Shown: one piece after another, positions 16,319 through 25,193 of the stretch | Layout: every line of letters starts with the position of its first letter | How positions within the stretch are numbered: the first letter of the stretch is position 1 | Assembly (NCBI RefSeq): GCF_032104385.1 | Contig: NZ_DAMCHJ010000008.1 | Coordinates: forward strand, 62,001-126,000 | Direction of reading: 5' to 3' | DNA: 64,000 nt | From: Tissierella sp032104385 | GTDB lineage: Bacteria; Bacillota; Clostridia; Tissierellales; Tissierellaceae | Translations under genes and position numbers: made by a program | The notes under the pieces: model-generated | Databases searched by the model: none | Seen by the model: only the letters and a program-made list of their open reading frames with translations | Told to the model about the DNA's origin: nothing

Positions 16319-16864
16319 ACCTGCAATTAATGTAACTATTTCTTCTACAGAACTGCCTGCTTTAATTTCATAATCACCAGATTTAAGCTTAGTATCTAGT
16401 TTTAGCTCCTGAGCTTTTTGAACAAATTCAATTTTATCAACAAGACCATTGGATTCTAATATGCTTCCAATTTTAGAAGGCAAGGAGCCAGATGGAATTG
16501 TAATTTTAACAACTTTACCATCGGTAGATTCATTTGTACTATTATTTGGATTTTCTGGTGGAGTTTCAGGTTGTGGTGCTTCACCAGTATTATCGTTATT
16601 ACTTAAATTGTTATTTTTAGATTCATCATTAGGTTTCTCAGTAGTTTGTTCTTGACTATTATCTACGGTAGAAGAAGAGTCATTATCTTTATTATCTTCA
16701 ACAATAATATCAGTTTTAGGCGGCATATCTAATGCATCTTTGGCAAATAGAAGGTCAAGTCTCCAACCTATTACTAAGACTACAATACCTACTATTCCAA
16801 TCATTATTATGTAGTCTACAGAATCATATAGGAAGTCCTTTATTCCTTCAAAAAAATTCTTCAT
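16310..16864 (-). CDS. Membrane-anchored MltG/LysM-like protein without lytic domain
   Basis: A 184-aa protein with one membrane helix (about residues 17-35). A low-complexity Ser/Asn/Pro/Glu linker (about 50-115) follows, and then a C-terminal domain of about 65 residues beginning KITIPSGSLPSKIGSILESN. This last part resembles the LysM-like module that precedes the lytic domain in the endolytic transglycosylase MltG (YceG). The catalytic domain is absent, so it cannot be a complete MltG; it may bind glycan strands. Transcribed divergently from the RluA-type gene. Confidence 0.65.
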   Translation of the reverse strand: MKNFFEGIKDFLYDSVDYIIMIGIVGIVVLVIGWRLDLLFAKDALDMPPKTDIIVEDNKDNDSSSTVDNSQEQTTEKPNDESKNNNLSNNDNTGEAPQPETPPENPNNSTNESTDGKVVKITIPSGSLPSKIGSILESNGLVDKIEFVQKAQELKLDTKLKSGDYEIKAGSSVEEIVTLIAGKK

Positions 16865-16966
16865 AGTTTCACCTCTCTAAATAACTTTTGTAAAAATTTA
16901 GGTTTTAATTAATTAATAGTGTATAATATAATTATAACATAAGATTTTAGAAAAGGTGAGAAAACT

Positions 16967-17935
16967 TTGAGAGAAATAATAATAGATAAAAATGAAAATG
17001 AACAAAGGTTAGATAGATTTTTAAAGAAATATTTAAAAGAAGCGCCTCAAGGCTTCGTATATAAAATGATTAGAAAAAAGAATATAAAGGTAAATGATAC
17101 TAAGGCACAGCCAGAAACTACCATTTACGAAGGAGATAGAATTCAGCTTTATCTTTCAGATGAAACTATAGATAAATTTATTGCGAAAAAAGAAGAAATA
17201 AAATCAAAGCTGATACCTAATATTATATATGAAGATAATAATATTATACTCATAAATAAACCAGTAGGTATACTATCTCATGGTGCATCTAAGGAGTTTG
17301 AAGAAAATATAGTAGATAGTATGATTTCATATTTAATTGAGAAGGGGGACTTTGTACCTAGAATTCAGACAACATTTACTCCTTCTATATGTAATAGATT
17401 AGATAGAAATACTTCTGGTGTAATAATTGGAGCAAAAAACTATCAAGCATTAAAAGAAATAAATGAAGCAATTAAGAAAGGAAGAATAAGAAGGTTTTAT
17501 AAAACCATAGTTAAAGGGAATATAAGAAAAGAATTTACTGTAGAAGGATATTTATTAAAGGATGAAGATAAAAACAAAGTAACAATACATGAAAAAAATT
17601 TAGATGGCTCAAAAAAAATCATAACAGTTGTAAAACCTCTTAAAAGTAAGAATGGATATTCTTTACTTGAGATTGAGTTAATTACAGGAAGAACACATCA
17701 AATAAGAGGACATCTATCCTCCTTAGGATATCCAGTTATTGGAGATAGAAAATATGGAAATAAGGAAACAAACAAAATATTTTATGAAGAATATTCATTA
17801 GATAATCAATGGCTTCATGGTTATAAAATAGAGTTCAATGGTTTATATGATGAACTTAAATATCTAAATGGTAAAAGTTTTATTGGGGACTTAATGGGGC
17901 AAGCTGCAAAAATAGAAAAAAAATTATTTGATTAA
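16967..17935 (+). CDS. RluA-family pseudouridine synthase (RluC/RluD-like)
   Basis: A 322-aa rRNA pseudouridine synthase. S4 domain at about residues 12-60 (RLDRFLKKYLKEAPQGFVYKM). The catalytic motif is NRLDRNTSGVII, with nucleophile Asp146; the usual HRLD has Asn for His. TGRTHQIRGHLSSLGYPVIGD near residue 245 is typical of RluA. TTG start with AAAGGTGAG upstream. It is followed 17 bases later by the nucleoside kinase gene, so both are probably one transcript. It belongs to a different branch from the RluD-like gene at 40.9 kb. Confidence 0.9.
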   Translation: MREIIIDKNENEQRLDRFLKKYLKEAPQGFVYKMIRKKNIKVNDTKAQPETTIYEGDRIQLYLSDETIDKFIAKKEEIKSKLIPNIIYEDNNIILINKPVGILSHGASKEFEENIVDSMISYLIEKGDFVPRIQTTFTPSICNRLDRNTSGVIIGAKNYQALKEINEAIKKGRIRRFYKTIVKGNIRKEFTVEGYLLKDEDKNKVTIHEKNLDGSKKIITVVKPLKSKNGYSLLEIELITGRTHQIRGHLSSLGYPVIGDRKYGNKETNKIFYEEYSLDNQWLHGYKIEFNGLYDELKYLNGKSFIGDLMGQAAKIEKKLFD

Positions 17936-17952
17936 TTTTGGAGGTGTTTAAT

Positions 17953-19617
17953 GTGGCTAGTAAGATTAAGCTAAATGTAGAAGGAAAGGGAGAAATATTA
18001 GTCCAAAAGGGTATGATTTTAAAAGATGTAGCTAAATTAGTATTTGAAGAAGATTATAAGAAATATTTAGGTGCTAAAATAAATAACGAGGTTTTCAATT
18101 TAAGTAAAGCTGTAGAAGATAGTACAGATATAAGTTTTTTAGACATCCGTGATGTAGATGGATATAGAATATATACTAAAACCATATCTGCTGTTTTTAT
18201 AATTGCATGTGGAGAATTGTTTCCAGAAAGAACTGTGAGAATAGAGCATTTTTTAGGAGAAGGACTTTATGCAACTTTTGAAAAAGGATATTCCATAACT
18301 TTTAGAGAAGTTGAGAAAATACAGGAAAAAATGGAGAAAATAGTTGAAAGGGATTTTCCTATAATTCGTGAAAAAATGCCTAAAGATAATGCCATAGAAC
18401 TTTTTAAAAAACATAATTATTATGATAAGATAAGACTTTTTAATACTTTAGATAGAGAAGAGATAGATGTATATAGTATAGGAGGGCATATAGATACATA
18501 TCATGGTTTCTTAGCTCCATCTACAGGATACGTAGACATTTTCAAACTGAAGTATTATTATCCAGGAGTTCTAATTATGTTTCCTAGTATGAATTCTAAT
18601 TATCAATTACCAGCGTTTAGAGAGTTAAAGAAATTATCTAAGGTATTTAAGGAAGCAAATGATTGGGGAGATATATTAGATTTAGCATATGTAGGCTCCT
18701 TAAACGAGAAAATTATAGATGGAGGAATAGCAGAGGTAATCAGGATATCTGAAGCATTTCATGAAAAAAAGATTGCAAATATCGCTGATAAAATTTGTGA
18801 AGATGAAGACATTCATTTAATTTTAATAGCTGGGCCTTCATCCTCTGGAAAAACTACATTTTCAAAACGATTAGCAGTTCAATTAAAAGTAAATGGGAAA
18901 AGACCAATATCAATTTCAGTAGATGATTACTTTGTTGATAGGGAGAAAACTCCAATAAATGAAGATGGAACCTATGATTTTGAAGCCATTGATGCAATAG
19001 ACTTGGAGAGATTAAATAAAGATTTAGTAAGTTTATTAGAGGGAAAAGAAGTTGAATTACCTAAGTTCAATTTTATTACAGGTAAGAGTGAAAGATCTGG
19101 AAAAATAGTAAAAGTAGATAAAGATCATCCAATAATAGTTGAAGGAATTCATAGTCTAAATCCTAAGATGACCAGCTATATTCCTGAAAAGAATAAATAT
19201 AAAATATATATATCAGCTTTAACACAACTTAATATAGATGCTCATAATCGAATTCCAACTACAGATACAAGACTTATTAGAAGGATTGTAAGGGATATTA
19301 AATATAGAGGTAATGATGCTACACGTACTCTAGAAATGTGGGCTGGAGTAAGAAAGGGAGAAGAAAAAAATATATTTCCTTTCCAAGAAGAGGCGGATAT
19401 AATGTTTGATTCTGCTTTAGTATATGAATTAGCAGTTCTAAAAAAACATATAAAACCATTGTTAGAAGAAATAGATAGCAGTAGTATTTATTATGGAGAA
19501 GCAAAGAAATTACTTAAATTCTTAGAATATTTTAAGGATATTGATGATGAAGGTATAATACCACCGAATTCAATTTTGAGAGAATTTATAGGAAAAACTT
19601 ATTTTGATATTCACTAA
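17953..19617 (+). CDS. Nucleoside (uridine-type) kinase with TGS/tRNA-SAD-like N-terminus
   Basis: A 554-aa protein of the Firmicutes 'nucleoside kinase' family. The N-terminal 65 residues look like a TGS fold, and about 75-190 resembles the accessory SAD domain of threonyl-tRNA synthetase (RIEHFLGEGLYATF). The C-terminal half is a phosphoribulokinase/uridine kinase domain with Walker A AGPSSSGKTTFSKRL (about residue 291), VDDYFVDREKTP and EGIHSLNP. The nucleoside substrate is unproven. GTG at 17953 lies 8 bases after GGAGG and is preferred over a TTG at 17938 in front of the RBS. glsA follows after 14 bases. Confidence 0.85.
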   Translation: MASKIKLNVEGKGEILVQKGMILKDVAKLVFEEDYKKYLGAKINNEVFNLSKAVEDSTDISFLDIRDVDGYRIYTKTISAVFIIACGELFPERTVRIEHFLGEGLYATFEKGYSITFREVEKIQEKMEKIVERDFPIIREKMPKDNAIELFKKHNYYDKIRLFNTLDREEIDVYSIGGHIDTYHGFLAPSTGYVDIFKLKYYYPGVLIMFPSMNSNYQLPAFRELKKLSKVFKEANDWGDILDLAYVGSLNEKIIDGGIAEVIRISEAFHEKKIANIADKICEDEDIHLILIAGPSSSGKTTFSKRLAVQLKVNGKRPISISVDDYFVDREKTPINEDGTYDFEAIDAIDLERLNKDLVSLLEGKEVELPKFNFITGKSERSGKIVKVDKDHPIIVEGIHSLNPKMTSYIPEKNKYKIYISALTQLNIDAHNRIPTTDTRLIRRIVRDIKYRGNDATRTLEMWAGVRKGEEKNIFPFQEEADIMFDSALVYELAVLKKHIKPLLEEIDSSSIYYGEAKKLLKFLEYFKDIDDEGIIPPNSILREFIGKTYFDIH

Positions 19618-19631
19618 GTAAGGGGGAAAAA

Positions 19632-20546
19632 ATGGAGGAGCTATTATCTAAAATTATTGAAGAAAATAGATATTTAATATCTAAGGGGAAGGTTGCAGAC
19701 TATATACCAGCACTGTCAAAGGTAGATCCTAATAATATAGGGATTTGTCTAATGGATACAGATGGAAACATTTATAAGGCGGGAAATTATGACGTAAAGT
19801 TTACTATCCAAAGTATATCTAAAATTATGAGTCTAATGTTATCTTTAATAGATAATGGTGAAGAGAGTGTGTTTAAAAAAATAGATTATGAACCAACAGA
19901 GGAACCATTTAATACATTATTTAAATTGGATTTCCCTCATACGGTGAAACCTTCTAATCCCATGATAAATTCAGGTGCTATAGTTACTACCTCTTTAATT
20001 AAAGGTAAAGGTGAAGAAAAATTCAATAGATTATTGGATTTTATTAGAATGGTAACAGAAAATTCAAGTATATCTTATAATGAGGAAGTATATTTATCAG
20101 AAAAAGAAACAGGGCATAAAAATAGGGCAATGGCTTATTTAATGAGGGCTAGGGGGTTTATAACAGGGGATGTAGAAGAAATACTAGATGTATATTTTAA
20201 GCAGTGTTCCATAGAGGTAACTACATTAGATATTGCTAAAATGGGACTATTTATAGCTAATAGATGTAAATTGATAAATCAAGACACCCAAATATCTGGT
20301 GATAGGGTGGCATCAATAGTTACGGCTATTATGGCAACCTGTGGAATGTATAATTTTAGTGGAGAATATGCTGCAACAGTAGGTGTACCATCAAAGAGCG
20401 GAGTAGGTGGAGGTATATTAGGGACAATACCATATAAAATGGGTATAGGGATATTTAGTCCAGCATTAGATCAATATGGTAATTCTATTGTGGGATATGG
20501 AATTATGAAAGATTTATCTAGGGAATTAAATTTGAATATATTTTAA
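19632..20546 (+). CDS. glsA: Glutaminase A
   Basis: Serine-dependent glutaminase hydrolysing glutamine to glutamate and ammonia; 304 aa, the standard length. It has the beta-lactamase-like catalytic S61-I-S-K64 in FTIQSISKIMSL. Other family motifs are NPMINSGAI, NRAMAYLMRARG, TCGMYNFSGEYAATVGVPSKSGVGGGI and IGIFSPALDQYGNSI. RBS AAGGGGG lies 6 bases before the ATG. It is the last gene of the run that begins with the RluA-type gene, as a terminator follows. Confidence 0.95.
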   Translation: MEELLSKIIEENRYLISKGKVADYIPALSKVDPNNIGICLMDTDGNIYKAGNYDVKFTIQSISKIMSLMLSLIDNGEESVFKKIDYEPTEEPFNTLFKLDFPHTVKPSNPMINSGAIVTTSLIKGKGEEKFNRLLDFIRMVTENSSISYNEEVYLSEKETGHKNRAMAYLMRARGFITGDVEEILDVYFKQCSIEVTTLDIAKMGLFIANRCKLINQDTQISGDRVASIVTAIMATCGMYNFSGEYAATVGVPSKSGVGGGILGTIPYKMGIGIFSPALDQYGNSIVGYGIMKDLSRELNLNIF

Positions 20547-20548
20547 AT

Positions 20549-20575
20549 TGGAGGGAGAAATCCCTCCATTAACTT
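20549..20575 (+). terminator. Terminator after glsA
   Basis: Eight-base-pair stem TGGAGGGA / TCCCTCCA with a GAAA loop, followed by a T-rich stretch. Confidence 0.7.
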
Positions 20576-20640
20576 TATATTTATTGTAAATAAGGTAAAA
20601 CTATAATAAAATTAATATAACATAAGAAAAAGGTGATTAA

Positions 20641-21876
20641 ATGAAGTTATATCTAAGAATTTTTATATTATTAGTAATTACTATTTTCATTGTAGGATGC
20701 AATCATAAGAAATTAGATATAGAAAAACCTAATATTGAAGAAAACAATGATTTTAAAGAAGAAAATAAAGAGCCAGCAGATAGCATAGAAGATAAGATTA
20801 GAGCCATGTCATTAGAGGAAAAAATAGGGCAATTGATGATTATTGGTTTTGATGGAACTGATGTTAATGAAGAAATTAGAAATTTTATAGAAGAATTGAA
20901 GGTTGGAGGATTTATACTATTTTCAAGAAATATAGTAGATGAAAACCAGACTTTGAGACTTCTTAATAAAACTAAGGAAGAAAATTCTAATAATGATATA
21001 CCTTTATTCTTATCTATAGATGAGGAAGGTGGAAGAGTTAGTAGATTATCTAAATCATTTGTAAAACTTCCAGAAGCTATGAAAATAGGAGATATAAATG
21101 ATAAAGATATTTCTTATAATTTTGGTAAGATATTAGGTAAAAGAGTAGGCTCACTAGGATTCAATATAAACTTTGCACCAGTACTAGATATTAATTCTAA
21201 TTCTCAAAATCCAGTAATAGGAGATAGAGCATTTGGAACCACTATAGACCAAGTAGTAAACAATGGATTGGAAGTATTGCTGGGAATGAGAGATATGGGA
21301 ATAATACCAGCAGTAAAACATTTCCCAGGACATGGAGATACAGATACAGACTCACATATTAAATTACCTAAAGTAAATAAAACCATGGATGAGTTAAAAT
21401 TATTTGAATTAGTTCCATTTATAGAGGCCATTAGTAAAGATGTAGATATAGTAATGGTAGCACACATACTTTATCCTAATATAGATAAAAATTATCCCGC
21501 AACTATGTCTCCAAAACTTATTCAAAGTGTTCTAAGAGAAGATTTAGGATATGATGGCGTTGTTATATCTGATGATATGACCATGGGTGCAATCGTTGAA
21601 AATTATACTCTAGAGGAAGCAGTGTTATCATTTCTTAAGTCAGGTGGTGATATAGCTTTAATTTGTCATGGGAAGGATAATCCAGAAAAAGTATTTGAGA
21701 GAATAAAAGAAGCAGTAAAGATTGGAGATTTAAAAGAGAAAGATATAGATGACAAGGTCTATAGAATCCTAAAACTTAAGGGAAAGTATGATTTAGAAGA
21801 TAAGATAATTAATACAATAGACTTAGAAACATTAAATAAAGATACTAAGGAGTTAATTAATCATATTAATAGATAA
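20641..21876 (+). CDS. nagZ: Beta-N-acetylhexosaminidase, GH3 lipoprotein (NagZ-like)
   Basis: A 411-aa GH3 enzyme removing N-acetylglucosamine from muropeptides or other glycans. A lipoprotein signal ends in FIVGC with the lipidated Cys20, so it sits outside the membrane. An acidic linker follows, and then the GH3 barrel: IGQLMIIGFDG, DEEGGRVSRL, KHFPGHGDTDTDSH (His/Asp loop supplying the acid/base in NagZ) and VISDDMTMGAI (nucleophile Asp). It lacks the second GH3 domain, as in NagZ. Putative operon partner: the small membrane protein 31 bases downstream. Confidence 0.9.
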   Translation: MKLYLRIFILLVITIFIVGCNHKKLDIEKPNIEENNDFKEENKEPADSIEDKIRAMSLEEKIGQLMIIGFDGTDVNEEIRNFIEELKVGGFILFSRNIVDENQTLRLLNKTKEENSNNDIPLFLSIDEEGGRVSRLSKSFVKLPEAMKIGDINDKDISYNFGKILGKRVGSLGFNINFAPVLDINSNSQNPVIGDRAFGTTIDQVVNNGLEVLLGMRDMGIIPAVKHFPGHGDTDTDSHIKLPKVNKTMDELKLFELVPFIEAISKDVDIVMVAHILYPNIDKNYPATMSPKLIQSVLREDLGYDGVVISDDMTMGAIVENYTLEEAVLSFLKSGGDIALICHGKDNPEKVFERIKEAVKIGDLKEKDIDDKVYRILKLKGKYDLEDKIINTIDLETLNKDTKELINHINR

Positions 21877-21907
21877 TATTTTAGTTAAATTGTAGGGGGC
21901 TGATACA

Positions 21908-22105
21908 TTGATAATTGGAATATGTTTTATATTTATAGGAGTATTTTTTTATATAGAAAAAAACTATAATATAGATATTGTAGATGGACAAAGAATTTTT
22001 AGCAAAAAAAGATATATGGTGAAAGATAGTAGATATAAGGCTTTGACCAGGGACTTTCCCTTATTATTAGGAATATTTAGGATTTTGAGTGCAATTATAT
22101 ATTAA
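21908..22105 (+). CDS. Small membrane protein of unknown function
   Basis: A 65-aa protein with a TTG start and a good RBS (AGGGGG, 9 bases upstream). It has hydrophobic segments at about residues 1-18 and 48-65 around a basic middle (FSKKRYMVKDSRYK). No family is recognised. It lies between nagZ and the large phosphatase-like membrane protein, with only 12 bases to the latter, so the three may be one transcript. Confidence 0.6.
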   Translation: MIIGICFIFIGVFFYIEKNYNIDIVDGQRIFSKKRYMVKDSRYKALTRDFPLLLGIFRILSAIIY

Positions 22106-22117
22106 GGTGGATTTATT

Positions 22118-23923
22118 ATGATGAAAAAAATAATAAAGTTAATAATATTGGCTTTAATAATATTAAGGCCTAACAATATATTTGCTGAAAATGTAAATTC
22201 TATTATAGTAATAGTTGACGAGTTATCAATAAAAACAGTGGAAGAATTATCACTTGATAAATGTAATCTAGGCTTTGTAAATTTAAAATCCAGACCACCA
22301 TATTCGGAAGAAGGATTATATCTATCTATAAATACTGGTAAGAAGCTGAGTTTAAAGGATATTGGTAAAAAAGATATAAAAATAAACTATTTAGGAGATA
22401 TCTTAAAAGAAGAAAAAGTCTCTTATATAGGAGATGGTAAAGCTTATTTTTTAGTTAGAAATAAGGAAGGGAATGTTAATTATAGTGAAGATTTTATAAT
22501 ATACAATTATAGCTGGTTAATAGAAAAAACAGATGCTTTATTAAATAAATCTGACGTATTGGTTTTAGAGTATGAAATTGAAGGTGATAAAAATAAAGTA
22601 GATATTTTAAATAAATACTTAAATAGTTATAAAGATGAACAGATAATTGTTTTGCCAAAAACTGTTGCTATGAAAGATAAGTATCTATTAAATAGATATC
22701 TTGTTCCAATTATTTATATTAATGGAAAAAATAGTGGTTTATTGACGAGTTTATCTACTAAAAGAGAAGGATTTATTGCTTTAGAAGATATTTCATATCA
22801 AATAAAAAAGACATATGGACATGGAAAGAAAATTGATATAGGGAAACCATTTAAATTCGTAGAAGTAGAGAATCCTAAAAAAGAATTTGAAAATATATAT
22901 AAAAAAAATATGAATTTATTAATTATTGCATATTTATTTCATGGATTCGCCTATTTTTCTCAAGTACTACTTGGAATATGGATTTTGAAGTTTAATAAAT
23001 TGAATAAAGGGATATATAATATATATGCTTTTACCTTGGTAAATATCTTTACATCTTTAATATTGGGATTGTTTGAATTTCATAAGACTTTTTTACCGTA
23101 TTTAGTTATTCATATATCAATATCTTATTTAATTACAAGATTTATTATAGAAAGACAAATAGATTTAACTAAAATTTTGAGTATATTAACATATAGTATA
23201 ATTGTTCTAGGTATATGTTTATACCCTAATATGATTTACAATTCCTATATAGGATTCAATAATCTAGTTTATGGAGCAAGGTACTATGGACTGAATAATG
23301 GGATTATGGGAATTTTATTAGTTTCTTCCATATTAAGTTTTTTTAGTATAACTGAATCAGTAAATATAACCATAAAAAGACTTATTGGATTATCTATTTT
23401 TATTATAAATATGCTGGTATTATCAACATACTTTGGGGCTAATACTGGTGGATTTATAACATCTATTATATTATTTGGAATTATGGTTTGTGTTTTATTT
23501 TTCTCCGATAAAAATAATTATAGAAAATTACTTTTGTTTTTTTTAATAGGTATATCTATATTTGCTTTAAACATAATGATTGATAATATTACAGGAGAAA
23601 ATACTCATGCCCTTGGATTTTTCTATAGACTGAAGGAAAATGGCATATATGAATTGGTATCTATGGCATCTTTTAAAGCTAAGGAACTTTTTAAATTAAC
23701 AATATTGCCACCATTCTCTATAGTATTGATTTTTCAAATAATTATACTTAAAAATATGAAGAAAACTATAATAAATAATGAAATTCTAAAAAAAGAAGCA
23801 ATGATAATCATCATCACTTCTTTAATAGGCTTTATATTAAACGATACAGGAATCATAACACTTATCTATATGATTAATTATTTGGTATTAAGAATAATTA
23901 GTGATACTAAAACTGTAGAATAG
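22118..23923 (+). CDS. Large membrane protein with alkaline-phosphatase-like extracytoplasmic domain
   Basis: A 601-aa protein. A signal peptide (about 1-23, ending IFAEN) is followed by about 240 extracytoplasmic residues starting SIIVIVDELSI. These recall the nucleotide pyrophosphatase/alkaline phosphatase fold, but the metal-binding residues are not convincingly complete. From residue 265 there are about 10 membrane helices with GARYYGLNNGIMG and GANTGGF in loops. I have seen this architecture (membrane part with GARxYGxxN) in unnamed Firmicutes proteins, and no function is established. It ends 3 bases from the convergent MFS gene. Confidence 0.65.
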   Translation: MMKKIIKLIILALIILRPNNIFAENVNSIIVIVDELSIKTVEELSLDKCNLGFVNLKSRPPYSEEGLYLSINTGKKLSLKDIGKKDIKINYLGDILKEEKVSYIGDGKAYFLVRNKEGNVNYSEDFIIYNYSWLIEKTDALLNKSDVLVLEYEIEGDKNKVDILNKYLNSYKDEQIIVLPKTVAMKDKYLLNRYLVPIIYINGKNSGLLTSLSTKREGFIALEDISYQIKKTYGHGKKIDIGKPFKFVEVENPKKEFENIYKKNMNLLIIAYLFHGFAYFSQVLLGIWILKFNKLNKGIYNIYAFTLVNIFTSLILGLFEFHKTFLPYLVIHISISYLITRFIIERQIDLTKILSILTYSIIVLGICLYPNMIYNSYIGFNNLVYGARYYGLNNGIMGILLVSSILSFFSITESVNITIKRLIGLSIFIINMLVLSTYFGANTGGFITSIILFGIMVCVLFFSDKNNYRKLLLFFLIGISIFALNIMIDNITGENTHALGFFYRLKENGIYELVSMASFKAKELFKLTILPPFSIVLIFQIIILKNMKKTIINNEILKKEAMIIIITSLIGFILNDTGIITLIYMINYLVLRIISDTKTVE

Positions 23924-23926
23924 AGG

Positions 23927-25069
23927 CTATTCTTTTATATGAAGTTTAGATATAATAATAATTGCTAAAGCTGACGAAAAACTAGCTATTCCTATGATAA
24001 GTTTAAAACCTCCAAAATTATAAATAACAGGGGCAACTATGCTATAAAATGTTATTGTTATAGCGTTCATAGTATAGAACAAACTCATAAAAGTTCCTCT
24101 TTTTTCAGGAAAAATTTCTGAACACAATGCTTGGTAAGAAGTCCAACCACCATCCAATCCAAAGGAAAATACTGTTGTAAATCCTAGTACAAAAAATAAA
24201 GAATGAAAATAAGGGATTGGAGCTATGGCCAATACCATAATAGCAAACAATATTTTAGATATTTTAAATTTACCAAGTTTATCTGAAAAGACTGCAGAAA
24301 AAAGGATTCCAGAGATTGTACCAATGGCAATGATGGTATAGGAAATTCCAATATTTACTTGGGAAACGTTGAAATTGTTTGATAAATATATACTCAGATA
24401 ATTTAATATTAAAGATGGTGCAGTAAGTAATAGAAATACAGTAATTAATACTTTTTTAGCAGTTGAACTTTTCAAAAGGGATAAGAATTCATTTTTATCT
24501 ACCTTTACATTAGGTGATTTATTGGTTTCTGGTAAATAACTTAATAAAATTAAAGATAATATTCCTACAATAGCTAAGGGCATATATATCACCATAAGAT
24601 TATTATATTTACTTACTAAATAGGTAGCGTAAATAGGACTAACTAGGATAGCAATACCAAAGGCTGTTCTAAGTAAACCAGAGGCTTTTCCACGATTTTC
24701 ATAGGAGATAAACTCAGATATGTAGGAAAGATTTGTACCACTTATAGAAAAATAAGCGAAGCCAATGAATATTCTAGCAAAGGCAAAAACATATGGAGAC
24801 TTTGCAAAACCACCAACAATAGAGCCAAATATAAATAAAATTAGTGATATGGCTAGACTTTTTTTCTTACCTTGTTTATCGGCAAATACCCCTAGATAAG
24901 GAACTAAAAAACCAATAGCTGAGTATCCTAGATTAAATAATATTACCATACCCTCTTTTATGGAGAAATGATTAGCAAGAAAAGGTGCTAAAGGACCAAC
25001 TATGCCCATTTCCATGGCTATTATCAATTGAATTAAGAATGTAGTTAAAAACATTAATATACTATTCAT
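23927..25069 (-). CDS. Major facilitator superfamily transporter
   Basis: A 380-aa MFS permease with 12 predicted helices. Motif A is seen after helix 2 as GVFADKQGKKKSL, with a second copy in the C-terminal half (FSDKLGKFK). ARIFIGFAYFSISGTNLSYI and SYLPETNK are typical of drug or sugar efflux-type carriers, but the substrate is unknown. The start at 25069 is chosen because GGAGG lies 6 bases upstream; the frame extends 21 codons further without an RBS. Divergent from the ABC exporter gene. Confidence 0.85.
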   Translation of the reverse strand: MNSILMFLTTFLIQLIIAMEMGIVGPLAPFLANHFSIKEGMVILFNLGYSAIGFLVPYLGVFADKQGKKKSLAISLILFIFGSIVGGFAKSPYVFAFARIFIGFAYFSISGTNLSYISEFISYENRGKASGLLRTAFGIAILVSPIYATYLVSKYNNLMVIYMPLAIVGILSLILLSYLPETNKSPNVKVDKNEFLSLLKSSTAKKVLITVFLLLTAPSLILNYLSIYLSNNFNVSQVNIGISYTIIAIGTISGILFSAVFSDKLGKFKISKILFAIMVLAIAPIPYFHSLFFVLGFTTVFSFGLDGGWTSYQALCSEIFPEKRGTFMSLFYTMNAITITFYSIVAPVIYNFGGFKLIIGIASFSSALAIIIISKLHIKE

Positions 25070-25193
25070 TTTACGCCTCCAATCTTTAATGATTAATGAG
25101 TATATATTATAATACAATTGAAAAAAAAGCAAAGCTATTATATAATGTTCGTGACTCGAAATATTTTATTAAATTGTTAAGGGGAGTGATTAT

